Below are positions 47,193 through 55,619 of a stretch of 64,000 bases of DNA, piece by piece. This stretch comes from Latilactobacillus sakei subsp. sakei DSM 20017 = JCM 1157. GTDB taxonomy: Bacteria > Bacillota > Bacilli > Lactobacillales > Lactobacillaceae. Numbering within the stretch: the stretch's first letter is position 1; the number at the start of each line of letters is the position of its first letter. Both the position numbers and the translations under genes were made by a program. The stretch covers positions 1,550,001-1,614,000 of the forward strand of contig NZ_AP017929.1 of NCBI RefSeq assembly GCF_002370355.1, given 5' to 3'. Under the pieces are notes generated by a model. The model had not been told where the DNA came from. It ran no database searches and saw nothing but the letters and a program-made list of their open reading frames with translations.

Positions 47193-47798
47193 ATGTCACG
47201 TTATACAGGTCCAAAGTGGAAACTTTCACGTCGTTTAGGAATTTCATTATCAGGTACAGGTAAAGAACTTGCCCGTCGCCCATACGCTCCTGGTCAACAT
47301 GGTAACGACCGTCGCGGTAAGATTTCAGAATATGGTATGCAATTAAGCGAAAAGCAAAAACTACGTTTAATGTATGGTTTAACAGAACGCCAATTCCGGA
47401 ACTTATTTGCTCGCGCTGGTAAGATTCGCGAAGGTAAACATGGTGTTAACTTGATGATCTTACTAGAACAACGTTTAGACAACATTGTTTATCGTTTAGG
47501 TTTAGCAAGCACTCGTGCACAAGCACGTCAATTAGTTAACCATGGTCACGTTACCGTTGATGGCAAACGTGTTGATATTCCTTCATACGAAGTAAAACCT
47601 GGTCAAGAAATTTCAATCCGTGAAAAATCTAAGAACCTTGTTATCATCAAAGACGCTATCGAAGGCACTGTTGGTCGTCCTTCATTCGTTGAATTTGACG
47701 CTGACAACTTAAAAGGTTCACTTGTTCGTTTACCAGAACGTTCAGAATTAGAACCAGAAATCGACGAAGCCTTAATCGTTGAATTCTACAACAGATAA
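47193..47798 (+). CDS. rpsD: 30S ribosomal protein S4
   Basis: S4 (201 residues) nucleates 30S assembly. It begins [21 protein letters not shown] at the ATG at 47193 behind TTGGAGG. The S4 RNA-binding domain ([30 protein letters not shown], split here in text only) lies near 89-118. The N-terminal zinc cysteines of some S4 forms are absent. It stands alone, as in B. subtilis. Confidence 0.98.
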   Translation: MSRYTGPKWKLSRRLGISLSGTGKELARRPYAPGQHGNDRRGKISEYGMQLSEKQKLRLMYGLTERQFRNLFARAGKIREGKHGVNLMILLEQRLDNIVYRLGLASTRAQARQLVNHGHVTVDGKRVDIPSYEVKPGQEISIREKSKNLVIIKDAIEGTVGRPSFVEFDADNLKGSLVRLPERSELEPEIDEALIVEFYNR

Positions 47799-47813
47799 GC
47801 TGTTATCTGTTAA

Positions 47814-47849
47814 ACAAAAAGAGTCAGACTTCGGTCTGGCTCTTTTTTT
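47814..47849 (+). terminator. Terminator of rpsD
   Basis: AAGAGTCAGACTT and GGTCTGGCTCTTTTTTT pair into a stem closely following the stop codon. Confidence 0.9.
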
Positions 47850-47854
47850 GTCAT

Positions 47855-47892
47855 CAAAAAAGGCGTTGCTAAAATTTAGCAGCGCCTTTTGG
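47855..47892 (-). terminator. Terminator of the UPF0637 gene
   Basis: AAAAGGCGCTGCTAAA and TTTAGCAACGCCTTTTTT form the hairpin on the minus strand. Confidence 0.8.
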
Positions 47893-47893
47893 T

Positions 47894-48499
47894 TTATTTA
47901 GCATTTATTAATTCGTAAAGTGGCACCATCTTTAATAATGTGGCCTGGATATCGGCCATTAGTGCTTCAGGGTGGTCAAACAAAGGATTGTCCTTCAGAT
48001 AGACCTTTCCGAGCAACCACTCCCCTTTTTTGGTCTTAGCAAACTTGTCTTGGATCAACTGTAAGTTATCCGGTGACATCGGAAATTTTTGTTTCGTCAT
48101 GTGATCATAACTTAAATCACAATCAGTAAAATCACTTAAGAGTTTTTCTGATTGGCTCGCCAATAGTGGTGCATAATCCGTCTTGTCTGGCATTTCGGCC
48201 ATTAGGGCAAACCAAACGAAAATTCGGTCATCCCAAAAGCCAACTTCAAAGTGCGGCATCATCTTGTAACCACGTGAACTCTCGCTAAGCGCCATCCAAG
48301 TATTCATTGGTGGATTTTTGAAGCGGCGTAAATGTTTGGCAATATGCAGCGTAAATTCGCGGTTAGTAGCTACAGCTAGTTCATTTTGTAATTGTGCCCC
48401 AAATACTTCAAATTTGGGATCAAGTTCCGTATAAATTTTATTTAAACGCCCCTTTAGAGTCGGGTCATCAAAAATTTCAAAATCAGCACGTGTAAACAT
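47894..48499 (-). CDS. UPF0637/DUF1054 family protein (YktB-like)
   Basis: At 201 residues it has the motifs of this small Firmicute family: FTRADFEIFDDPTLKGRL, HIAKHLRRFKNPPMNTWMA, and HFEVGFWDDRIFVWFALMAE. No function is known to me. The frame continues to 48568, but GGAGG lies just before the ATG at 48499 and the family start is MFTRADFEIF. It diverges from the YueI-like gene. Confidence 0.87.
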   Translation of the reverse strand: MFTRADFEIFDDPTLKGRLNKIYTELDPKFEVFGAQLQNELAVATNREFTLHIAKHLRRFKNPPMNTWMALSESSRGYKMMPHFEVGFWDDRIFVWFALMAEMPDKTDYAPLLASQSEKLLSDFTDCDLSYDHMTKQKFPMSPDNLQLIQDKFAKTKKGEWLLGKVYLKDNPLFDHPEALMADIQATLLKMVPLYELINAK

Positions 48500-48569
48500 C
48501 TTTTTCCTCCAACATGTTATACTTAGGTTTAGTTCTAATATAGCACAAATTAGAAATGAGGTGACCATT

Positions 48570-49013
48570 TTGTCAGAGAACGATCAATTGCAACAACATC
48601 TAGATAGTGCGATCCATGGCGCGCCCCAAACCAATCCTGATGAACGCCGTCGGTATTTAGGCTCTCTGCGCGAACGCGTCTTACTCAGCATCACCAATGC
48701 TGAATTAAGCCAACCTGCAATTCAAGCGACATTTGAAAGCCATCTACCCGATTTCAAGGCTTACCATATTCTCTTGAATGGTAAAAATGACGCGGCCACT
48801 AATTATCTCGCGGCAATTACCAAACACCAAGTTGAATTTACTTTGGTCAATAACGAAACTGCGCAAACTGCACCAGAAGCAATCGGCTTACTAGTCGTTG
48901 CCAAAGACGCGATTAATTGCGAAACTGTCGCAATTAGCGCTAAATATCCATCAGCAGCACCGACTCCGGAAAAGCCTAAAAAAGAAGGGCTTTTCGGTCG
49001 TCTATTCGATTAA
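48570..49013 (+). CDS. DUF1694 / YueI family protein
   Basis: A 147-residue protein beginning at a TTG (48570) placed five bases after GAGGTGA. A GTG at 48561 lies inside that ribosome site and is less likely. Features are LRERVLLSITNAEL near the N-terminus and a short charged tail ending KKEGLFGRLFD, the family layout of YueI. The family fold is thought to resemble L7Ae/ribosomal modules, but its role is unknown. Confidence 0.8.
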   Translation: MSENDQLQQHLDSAIHGAPQTNPDERRRYLGSLRERVLLSITNAELSQPAIQATFESHLPDFKAYHILLNGKNDAATNYLAAITKHQVEFTLVNNETAQTAPEAIGLLVVAKDAINCETVAISAKYPSAAPTPEKPKKEGLFGRLFD

Positions 49014-49017
49014 CCAC

Positions 49018-49056
49018 ACAAAAAAGCCGTTGGCAATGCCAACGGCTTTTTTGGTA
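49018..49056. terminator. Bidirectional terminator, yueI-like / gshF
   Basis: AAAAAAGCCGTTGGCA and TGCCAACGGCTTTTTT form a perfect stem. Confidence 0.92.
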
Positions 49057-49067
49057 TTCTTTTTAAA

Positions 49068-51347
49068 TTAATCCATTTCAGGGAACAACATCGTTAACAT
49101 TTTAGTTGTCACACGGCGCTGTTGCCCCATCATTGGGAAAAGATGCATCAACATCGCTGGATTGTAGTTAGCTTCTAAGACAACCGCCATTTCAGGATGT
49201 TCAGGATCATACGGTTGATATAAATTAGGAATAATGATATCAACACCGGTAACGTTCAGATTAAGAATTTCCGCAACCTTTTCAGCAATTGCAAAATAGC
49301 TCTTATCGATATCATCCGTCACATCAACGGAATCCCCACCATTTGAAATATTGGAATTTTGTAATAAGAAGACCTGCGACCCACGCATTGGCACATCATC
49401 GACTTGGTAACCTTGTTGTTTCAAAATCAATTGTTCACGAGCCCCTAAGCGAATATTTTGGAGCGGTGTGCGGTGATCCTCACCACGTAACTCATTCCGA
49501 TTTTTCTTAGCGACTAATTGCGTAATTGTTGAACGGCCATCGCCAACAACATTGGCAGGCACGCGTTCCAAGACGGCTTGCACCTGATGATCCATGACTA
49601 AGAAACGGTATTCTGAACCGGCGATATACTCTTCAACTAACACCTGTTGGTCGTATTGTTGCGCGAGTTTAAAGGCTGTAACAAAATCAGTTTCTGATGG
49701 CCGTGTTAAAAAGGTCGTAATACCGGCCCCCATGTTACTAGTCTTGGGCTTAATCACCAACGCCCGTTGCCCAAAGGCCGCTTGGTAGTCGCGCTTAGCA
49801 ACTTCTAAATCCGCATATTCAGCACCGGCTGGCACGCGAATACCTTGGTTGGCCAAGACAATCTTGGTAACAACTTTGTTATCCACCAACGGCCAACTAA
49901 TTAGACGGTCGAGACTGGTCATATTGCCATTTTTCACCAACTCATGATGTTGTTGGTAGGTCAATTCGACAAATTGATCACTGCGATCTAATACGGCAAC
50001 GTGGAGCCCTTTTTGAAAGGCATCTAGCATTAACATTTGCGTTGATAATTCCATATCCGTATAGCCTTGTAATTGGAATGGTTTCTCGGTTAATTCGCGT
50101 TTAAATTGCCGTGCTTGCTGCATGGCAAAAGCGGTTAGAGAATCGTCTTGGACTTCTTGGGCTAGTCGATAACTCAATGTCTGTTTGAAATCATTAACTC
50201 GTTCATTCATAACTGTCCACGCATCAATAAATCGTTGATCCAATTGATAAGTCGTGATAAATTGACGGATATTAGTCATCAATATTTGCATATTAGCTTG
50301 TTGTGCCGATGCTTTCGTCGCATCTTCAAGCGCAATCGCCTCATTTAGTTGTTGCCCTTCCGCCATGCGAGCCGTTAAACTTTCAACAGCCTTAGGTAAC
50401 GATAATAAGTACGTAAAGAACAGATGTAAGAAATCAAGTTGTTCTTGTGTCACACCACTTGCAGCGAATGGATTCAAATCAAAACCGCGGAATTCAAGAT
50501 AATCAACACCGTCTTGGGCGAGATGGCCGTGACTACGTAACCGAACACTGCCGTAATATTCACGTTCTGAAATCAATTGTTTCTTACTAATTGCCTGTTC
50601 CAATGAATCGTGATACGCAGCAACCGATTCAAACGAGACTACCAAGTCATGATTGGCATAACCAAAGAGTTGACTTGAACGTAAACTGCGGACTGCATAA
50701 TCTGGCAAGTTCGTCGTATCTGTTTGAAAAAGTGCTTCAGTAATCGGACTAGCACCAAATAAATAAGTTAATAAATACCGGTATTGGCTATAATTCTGTG
50801 CGATTTGTAAGTACAACATATCGCTAAAATCTTTCACCGTTGCAAATTGATCATGATAGACCTCATCGTATAAGCGCGCGATTAAGGCTGGGGCCAGGCT
50901 AAAATTAAAGTGAACGCCAGAAATCATCTGTAGCCGACGACCATACCGCTTGGCTAAGTAATCACGGTAAGCACGCGCATCTGGTGCGACGTCTGCAATT
51001 GGAATCGTCGTTTCATCGCTTGGTAATACAGGTGGCATACTGAGGGGCCAAATCAATTCATCGTCGGCTAGATTCATCTCAAGTACTTCTGATAAGGCAC
51101 CTAGCTGTTGCATGATTTCGTCGGTATTATCGAAGGTATCGCTAACCAACTCCGTCTGCATTTCGGCAAAATCAGTTTTAATGTACGGATGAAAATCACG
51201 AGAACCCAAACTCGCTGGATGACTTAGCGGACTTAATTGTCCAACGGCTGTCACCCGGTGCCCTTCTTTTTCAATCCCGAAGGCCCCCCAATTTAAAAGT
51301 GGGGCTAAATGTAATTGTTGAATTTGTTCAAATAGTTGATTGGACAT
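49068..51347 (-). CDS. gshF: Bifunctional glutamate-cysteine ligase / glutathione synthetase
   Basis: GshF (759 residues) makes glutathione in two steps on one chain. The N-terminal GshA-like ligase (about 1-460) includes FGIEKEGHRVTAVGQLS, KTDFAEMQTELVS and MISGVHFNFSLAP. The C-terminal ATP-grasp domain (about 490-759) has VIKPKTSNMGAGITTF, QVLVEEYIAGSEYRFLVMD and VLEANYNPAMLMH. The ATG at 51347 behind AGAGGCC gives the usual start. The earlier frame start at 51389 has no ribosome site. Many lactic acid bacteria lack this gene, so its presence predicts glutathione synthesis. Confidence 0.95.
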   Translation of the reverse strand: MSNQLFEQIQQLHLAPLLNWGAFGIEKEGHRVTAVGQLSPLSHPASLGSRDFHPYIKTDFAEMQTELVSDTFDNTDEIMQQLGALSEVLEMNLADDELIWPLSMPPVLPSDETTIPIADVAPDARAYRDYLAKRYGRRLQMISGVHFNFSLAPALIARLYDEVYHDQFATVKDFSDMLYLQIAQNYSQYRYLLTYLFGASPITEALFQTDTTNLPDYAVRSLRSSQLFGYANHDLVVSFESVAAYHDSLEQAISKKQLISEREYYGSVRLRSHGHLAQDGVDYLEFRGFDLNPFAASGVTQEQLDFLHLFFTYLLSLPKAVESLTARMAEGQQLNEAIALEDATKASAQQANMQILMTNIRQFITTYQLDQRFIDAWTVMNERVNDFKQTLSYRLAQEVQDDSLTAFAMQQARQFKRELTEKPFQLQGYTDMELSTQMLMLDAFQKGLHVAVLDRSDQFVELTYQQHHELVKNGNMTSLDRLISWPLVDNKVVTKIVLANQGIRVPAGAEYADLEVAKRDYQAAFGQRALVIKPKTSNMGAGITTFLTRPSETDFVTAFKLAQQYDQQVLVEEYIAGSEYRFLVMDHQVQAVLERVPANVVGDGRSTITQLVAKKNRNELRGEDHRTPLQNIRLGAREQLILKQQGYQVDDVPMRGSQVFLLQNSNISNGGDSVDVTDDIDKSYFAIAEKVAEILNLNVTGVDIIIPNLYQPYDPEHPEMAVVLEANYNPAMLMHLFPMMGQQRRVTTKMLTMLFPEMD

Positions 51348-51479
51348 ATCGAGGCCTCTTTTATTCAAAGTTGTATCCCCATTATACACATCCCCACCGT
51401 TTTTTAAAACGCTTGTTCGTCGTTAAATTTTTGACACGTGTTATACTAATGGTAAACATTATTTTAAAGGATGACAGCT

Positions 51480-52760
51480 ATGCAACAACCACTCGCATAT
51501 CGTATGCGCCCCACAAATATCGATGAAATTGTGGGTCAAACACACTTAGTGGGTCCGCAAAAAATCATTCGACGAATGGTTGATGCCAAATTACTCTCGT
51601 CAATGATTCTTTATGGCCCACCTGGCACCGGAAAAACCAGTATTGCCAGCGCCATTGCTGGTAGTACGCAATACGCCTTTCGGATGCTGAATGCCGCAAC
51701 AGATAGTAAAAAGGATCTTCAAATTGTCGCTGAAGAAGCTAAAATGAGTGGCACTGTTATTTTATTACTCGATGAAATTCATCGGCTCGATAAAACAAAA
51801 CAGGATTTCTTACTGCCCCATCTCGAAAGCGGTCGGATTGTTCTAATTGGCGCTACTACCGAAAATCCCTACATCACGATCAACCCCGCCATTCGGAGTC
51901 GGACCCAGATATTTGAAGTTCACCCACTTAATGAAGCCGATATTCACGTCGCCATCCAGCGGGCCTTAACCGACCCGCAAAAAGGCTTGGGCGATGAACC
52001 CGTTAACCTCGATGAAACGGCTGAAAAATACCTCGCACAAGTCACCAATGGTGATCTTCGAAGTGCCTTAAACGCGCTAGAATTAGCCGTCCGCTCGACA
52101 CCTAAAAACCCAGAAACTGGTTTAATCGACATTGATATTGCTGTCATTGAGGAATGCGTTCAAAGAAAGGCCATTACCCATGATAAAGATGGCGATGCGC
52201 ACTATGACGTCATCTCGGCTTTTCAAAAATCTGTTCGCGGTAGCGACGTTGACGCCGCTTTACATTATATGGGCCGCTTAATTGAAGCCGGTGATCTGCC
52301 TTCCATTAGTCGCCGTTTGATGACGATGGCTTATGAAGACGTTGGTTTAGCTAATCCGCAAGCCTGCGCTCGAACCGTTGAAGCAGTAACAGCCGCCAAG
52401 CAATTAGGTTTCCCCGAAGCACGGATTCCATTGGCAGTTGCCGTGATTGATCTCTGTCTCTCACCAAAATCAAACTCCGCTATCACAGCAATCGATAATG
52501 CGTTAGGCGACATTCGCGCCGGTAAGGCCGGTGAAGTGCCCGCGCATTTAAAAGACGCCCATTACGCCGGTGCTGCTAAGCTTGGTCATGGTGTAGACTA
52601 CAAGTATCCACACAACTATCCCAATGATTGGGTCGCACAAGATTACCTCCCGACAAAACTTTTAGGGAGTCATTACTACGAAGCCAAAGCAACTGGTAAA
52701 TACGAGCAAGTTTTAAAACAACAACTTGAACGGCTGAGACAAGCAAGCCGCCACAAGTGA
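51480..52760 (+). CDS. rarA: Replication-associated recombination protein RarA
   Basis: RarA/MgsA (426 residues) is an AAA+ ATPase acting at stalled forks with SSB and RecA. Walker A LYGPPGTGKTSIASAI, Walker B VILLLDEIHRLDK, sensor 1 IGATTENPYI, and the C-terminal tetramerisation region (LPSISRRLMTMAYEDVGLANP) are present. The ATG at 51480 has AAAGGATG upstream at the right spacing. The ATG at 51471 lies too close. A 6S RNA gene follows. Confidence 0.95.
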   Translation: MQQPLAYRMRPTNIDEIVGQTHLVGPQKIIRRMVDAKLLSSMILYGPPGTGKTSIASAIAGSTQYAFRMLNAATDSKKDLQIVAEEAKMSGTVILLLDEIHRLDKTKQDFLLPHLESGRIVLIGATTENPYITINPAIRSRTQIFEVHPLNEADIHVAIQRALTDPQKGLGDEPVNLDETAEKYLAQVTNGDLRSALNALELAVRSTPKNPETGLIDIDIAVIEECVQRKAITHDKDGDAHYDVISAFQKSVRGSDVDAALHYMGRLIEAGDLPSISRRLMTMAYEDVGLANPQACARTVEAVTAAKQLGFPEARIPLAVAVIDLCLSPKSNSAITAIDNALGDIRAGKAGEVPAHLKDAHYAGAAKLGHGVDYKYPHNYPNDWVAQDYLPTKLLGSHYYEAKATGKYEQVLKQQLERLRQASRHK

Positions 52761-52811
52761 ACGGTTACAAAAAAGTTGCACCAATCCCATAAGCGTGCTA
52801 CTATAATAGTA

Positions 52812-53000
52812 GGATTTCTAAGGTATGCGCGTCTTCCCACCTTATGTTGACCGATCAAGTAATTCGTTAATGGGATGGACGAGTTGTTAGCAAGTGTATA
52901 CTTTTTCATGAAGGAACCAAGTCTAACAATAGTCTGACCCACCTGCATATTAAAGCGGGCTCAACTATCGGGAAGCTTCTACGGTACCACTAGATTTCCC
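52812..53000 (+). ncRNA. ssrS: 6S RNA (probable)
   Basis: The region 3' of rarA begins after a TATAAT (52802-52807) and folds as a long interrupted rod. CTAAGGTA...CTTCCC at the 5' side pairs with GGGAAG...TACCACTAG near the 3' side (52970-52993), and GTTGTTAG pairs with CTAACAAT at the apex. A rod closed by its own ends, of about 185 nucleotides and next to rarA, fits 6S RNA, which binds sigma-A polymerase in stationary phase. No protein frame fits here. Exact ends are uncertain. Confidence 0.72.
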
Positions 53001-53018
53001 AAAGTCCAATGACTTTGA

Positions 53019-53048
53019 CAGGGCTAACGTTTGCGTTGGCCCTTTTTT
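53019..53048 (+). terminator. Terminator of the 6S RNA
   Basis: GGGCTAACG and CGTTGGCCC pair around a short loop, followed by TTTTTT. Confidence 0.9.
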
Positions 53049-53074
53049 GTTGACAATTTTTAGGAGGTTTTCTT

Positions 53075-53350
53075 TTGATTTCTTTTGTCCTTATTTTATT
53101 TTTGGTAGTCATCGCTCTATTAGGCGGTGTACTTTGTTACTACCAAAATAAATCATTTTTACTTTTCAACCTCGCTGAGAATCGTCGCTTAGGTCGTCGC
53201 GTGCTAGTTGCCGGTTGGTTACTCTTATTAATTGCTGTGTTGGGCCTCGTTATTTTTATAACACTGCCCCTCACATGGAATCTAATCACCGTAATTGCCG
53301 CTAGTTTAGTCACTGGATTTGTTGCATTATCTTTTGCTGGTAGTCTTTAA
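53075..53350 (+). CDS. Small membrane protein, unknown (three helices)
   Basis: A 91-residue protein starting at TTG (53075) behind AGGAGG. It has three membrane helices: about 2-22 (SFVLILFLVVIALLGGVLCY), 45-67 (LVAGWLLLLIAVLGLVIFI) and 70-90. A short basic loop, LAENRRLGRR, lies between the first two. Length and layout recall small DUF3899-type proteins, but I cannot confirm the family. It lies between the 6S RNA and the universal stress gene with its own ribosome site. Confidence 0.72.
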   Translation: MISFVLILFLVVIALLGGVLCYYQNKSFLLFNLAENRRLGRRVLVAGWLLLLIAVLGLVIFITLPLTWNLITVIAASLVTGFVALSFAGSL

Positions 53351-53352
53351 GT

Positions 53353-53382
53353 TTTACTTTTGTTCTTGAATTAGCGTACAAT
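53353..53382 (+). promoter_or_regulatory. Possible promoter of the universal stress gene
   Basis: TTTACT (53353-53358), 18-base spacer, TACAAT (53377-53382), 30 bases before the start codon. Confidence 0.5.
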
Positions 53383-53412
53383 AAGCTTGTAAATCTAAAT
53401 GAGGTGATGACT

Positions 53413-53907
53413 ATGTTACAACAATATAAACATATTTTGGTCGCAATTGATGGTTCTTATGAAGCTGAACTTGCTTTTAGAAAAGCAGTTGAAGTAGCCC
53501 TTAGAAACAACGGTCAATTACATTTGATTCACGTTATCGATACACGCGCTTTCCAAAACATTTCAAGTTTCGATTCAGCAATGGTCGAACAAGTAACTGA
53601 AACAGCTAAGAAAACAATGGACGAATATATCGTTACTGCCAATGACCTCGGCTTAACCGACGTTGATTACAGTATCGAATATGGGGCACCTAAGAGTCTT
53701 ATCGCTCGCGAAGTCCCTGAGAAAAAAGACATCGATCTCATCATGATTGGTGCGACAGGTCTAAATGCGGTTGAACGATTATTAATCGGTTCAGTAACGG
53801 AATACGTTACTCGGACAGCTGTTTGCGACGTTTTAGTGGTTAGAACAGATCTCGACAATAAACATGCACTCAATAAGAAGAAAAGTAGTATTGGCCAAGA
53901 TATTTAA
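53413..53907 (+). CDS. Universal stress protein UspA family
   Basis: A 164-residue single-domain Usp. The start HILVAIDGSYEAELAFRKAV and the ATP-loop type motif GATGLNAVERLLIGSVTEYV (G-x2-G-x9-G-S) are intact, so ATP binding is likely. These proteins dimerise and aid stress survival by unknown means. AGGTGA precedes the ATG at 53413. The GTG at 53404 lies within that site. Confidence 0.92.
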   Translation: MLQQYKHILVAIDGSYEAELAFRKAVEVALRNNGQLHLIHVIDTRAFQNISSFDSAMVEQVTETAKKTMDEYIVTANDLGLTDVDYSIEYGAPKSLIAREVPEKKDIDLIMIGATGLNAVERLLIGSVTEYVTRTAVCDVLVVRTDLDNKHALNKKKSSIGQDI

Positions 53908-53912
53908 TGGCA

Positions 53913-53950
53913 CTAAAAAAAGCTGAGGATTTAAATCCTCAGCTTTTTTT
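53913..53950. terminator. Bidirectional terminator, usp / HTH regulator
   Basis: AAAAAAAGCTGAGGATTT and AAATCCTCAGCTTTTTTT form a perfect stem. Confidence 0.92.
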
Positions 53951-54824
53951 ATGCTAATTTTTGAATTTGTGCGTTGGCTTGCGTCAAAATTAAAGGATGC
54001 TTTCTAATTTGCGCAAGTGTTTGGGCAACGTGAAAATGTTGCAATGCTTTTTGGTCGTTTTCGCGTTGAACTTCAATTTGGCCTAAAACGAAGTAGAGAT
54101 AATCCAATAGATACAAACTATGTTTATCGAGTGCATCTTGGATAGCTTCTTTGACATAACGTCGTGCTGTCGGATAAGCGCCTAATGCACAGAAAATTTC
54201 AGCAATGGTGCCGTAAATGCGCAAATGATTCGGAAAATCAATCATCATTAAGCCCGGTTCACTATCCATAATTCGGATTGCTTTATCGACTTGCTTTTGC
54301 GCGCGGTCTAATTGACCCTTCTTCACATTGGCCAAACTCATACCAATAATACATAAAACACCATACGTATCCGTTCGTGACGTCACATATTGTTCATAAG
54401 CCCGGTGGAAGAAAAAGAGTGCATCATCCGGACTATCTTGTAATAATAAGCTAATCTGCCCCTGATAATAGTAGTAACGTTTAAAATCTTCAGGTTCGGC
54501 TAACTCATTACTATGAATCTGTTGAATAATGTGATGCGCCTGTTCAAACTCATCATCATTCGCTAAATCTTGTAGTTTACGCATTAAAACGTGTAATTGA
54601 TCTTCTTCTTGGACGATAATTTTATCGACCGAGACTTCCAAGCGTTGACAAAGCTGCATTAAGATTTTCGTACTCGGCACCTGATTACGACGTTCGACGA
54701 GACTAACCGTCGCTTGCGTACAAATACCATGCGCTAAATCAGCTTGCGTGAATCCTTTTGACTTACGGATTCGTTTAAAGTTTTCCCCTAATATCTTCAT
54801 CATCTTCAAATTCCCCAGTGACAT
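53949..54824 (-). CDS. HTH-TPR transcriptional regulator (Rgg/PlcR-like)
   Basis: This 291-residue protein has an N-terminal XRE helix-turn-helix (about residues 12-66: ILGENFKRIRKSKGFTQADL, GICTQATVSLVERRNQVPS). About 200 residues of TPR-like helical repeats follow (YRYYYQGQISLLLQDSPDDA region, LGQIEVQRENDQKALQHF). This is the architecture of peptide-sensing RRNPP/Rgg-type regulators. No pheromone gene was recognised next to it. The start is uncertain, since the ATG at 54803 is also possible. A 10-base perfect dyad surrounds its -10 box, suggesting autoregulation. Confidence 0.85.
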   Translation of the reverse strand: MSLGNLKMMKILGENFKRIRKSKGFTQADLAHGICTQATVSLVERRNQVPSTKILMQLCQRLEVSVDKIIVQEEDQLHVLMRKLQDLANDDEFEQAHHIIQQIHSNELAEPEDFKRYYYYQGQISLLLQDSPDDALFFFHRAYEQYVTSRTDTYGVLCIIGMSLANVKKGQLDRAQKQVDKAIRIMDSEPGLMMIDFPNHLRIYGTIAEIFCALGAYPTARRYVKEAIQDALDKHSLYLLDYLYFVLGQIEVQRENDQKALQHFHVAQTLAQIRKHPLILTQANAQIQKLA

Positions 54825-54846
54825 TCTTATTTAATCCCGTTGACAC

Positions 54847-54887
54847 TTAATACCTGCCTACCATTATATACGATAAACAGGTATTAA
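54847..54887. promoter_or_regulatory. Dyad operator around the regulator's promoter
   Basis: TTAATACCTG (54847-54856) and CAGGTATTAA (54878-54887) are perfect inverted repeats 21 bases apart. The minus-strand -10 box TATAAT (54863-54868) of the HTH-TPR gene lies between them. Confidence 0.65.
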
Positions 54888-54942
54888 TATACGTTATTTA
54901 GCCAATTAACTAAAAAATAATCTCGGGTTCAAGATTATACTT

Positions 54943-55593
54943 TTATGATAATTGTGCCAGAATAGCCGGTACCTCGGTTAAAGATTCAACACGGTAGTCA
55001 GCCTCTTCTTGGTTAATTTTAAATTGACTGTCAAGCGGTTTTAAAGCAATGACGGTTAATCCCGCCGCCTTACCAGCCTTAATGCCAAACTCAGAATCTT
55101 CGATGGCCACTGCTTCATCACTTTTTAACCCCAATTGTGCAATTGCAGTTGTATAAACATCCGGTGCCGGTTTATTGTGAGCCGTCTCCGCACCACTGAC
55201 AATTGTTTCAAAATAAGGCGTTAGTTTAGTTTCAGCAAGCATTTGATTAATAATTTGACGTTCACCAGCTGAGGCCAACCCGATTTGATATTTCGGTGCA
55301 ATCTCGGCTAACAGCGTCTGCGCATCCTGATTTAAAATTTTATCAAAGCGAATCGGATGTTTACGCTTATAAGAGCGATAGCCCTCTTTAATCATCGCAT
55401 AGTCATTCATAGTTCTACCCGGATAAACCTGTTTTAAAACGGCATTCATGTTAGAGCCAATTTGGCGTCGACTTTCTTCAACGGTTAACTTTGCCCCAAT
55501 TGCATTTAAAAATGTTAAGCGTTGTTCAAAATAATATGGTTCACTGTTGACTAAGATCCCATCAACATCAAAAATTACACCTTTTACTGTCAT
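54943..55593 (-). CDS. HAD hydrolase, beta-phosphoglucomutase-like
   Basis: A 216-residue HAD phosphatase. Motif I is FDVDGILVNSE with the nucleophile, motif II LASAGE, the lysine AHNKPAPDVY and motif III IEDSEFG. A helical cap lies at about 18-90. It resembles the HAD at 37 kb in architecture but is not a close copy. The frame extends to a GTG at 55611. I prefer the ATG at 55593, which yields the standard MTVKGVIFDVDG start, though its ribosome site is weak. Substrate unknown. Confidence 0.85.
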   Translation of the reverse strand: MTVKGVIFDVDGILVNSEPYYFEQRLTFLNAIGAKLTVEESRRQIGSNMNAVLKQVYPGRTMNDYAMIKEGYRSYKRKHPIRFDKILNQDAQTLLAEIAPKYQIGLASAGERQIINQMLAETKLTPYFETIVSGAETAHNKPAPDVYTTAIAQLGLKSDEAVAIEDSEFGIKAGKAAGLTVIALKPLDSQFKINQEEADYRVESLTEVPAILAQLS

Positions 55594-55619
55594 CCTTGTT
55601 TCAATCCTCACTAATAGTC

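Noticed and set aside
36761-55593. The two HAD genes at 36.8 and 54.9 kb as a recent duplication
   Set aside because: They share motif positions but differ along most of the sequence, so they are ordinary members of a large family.
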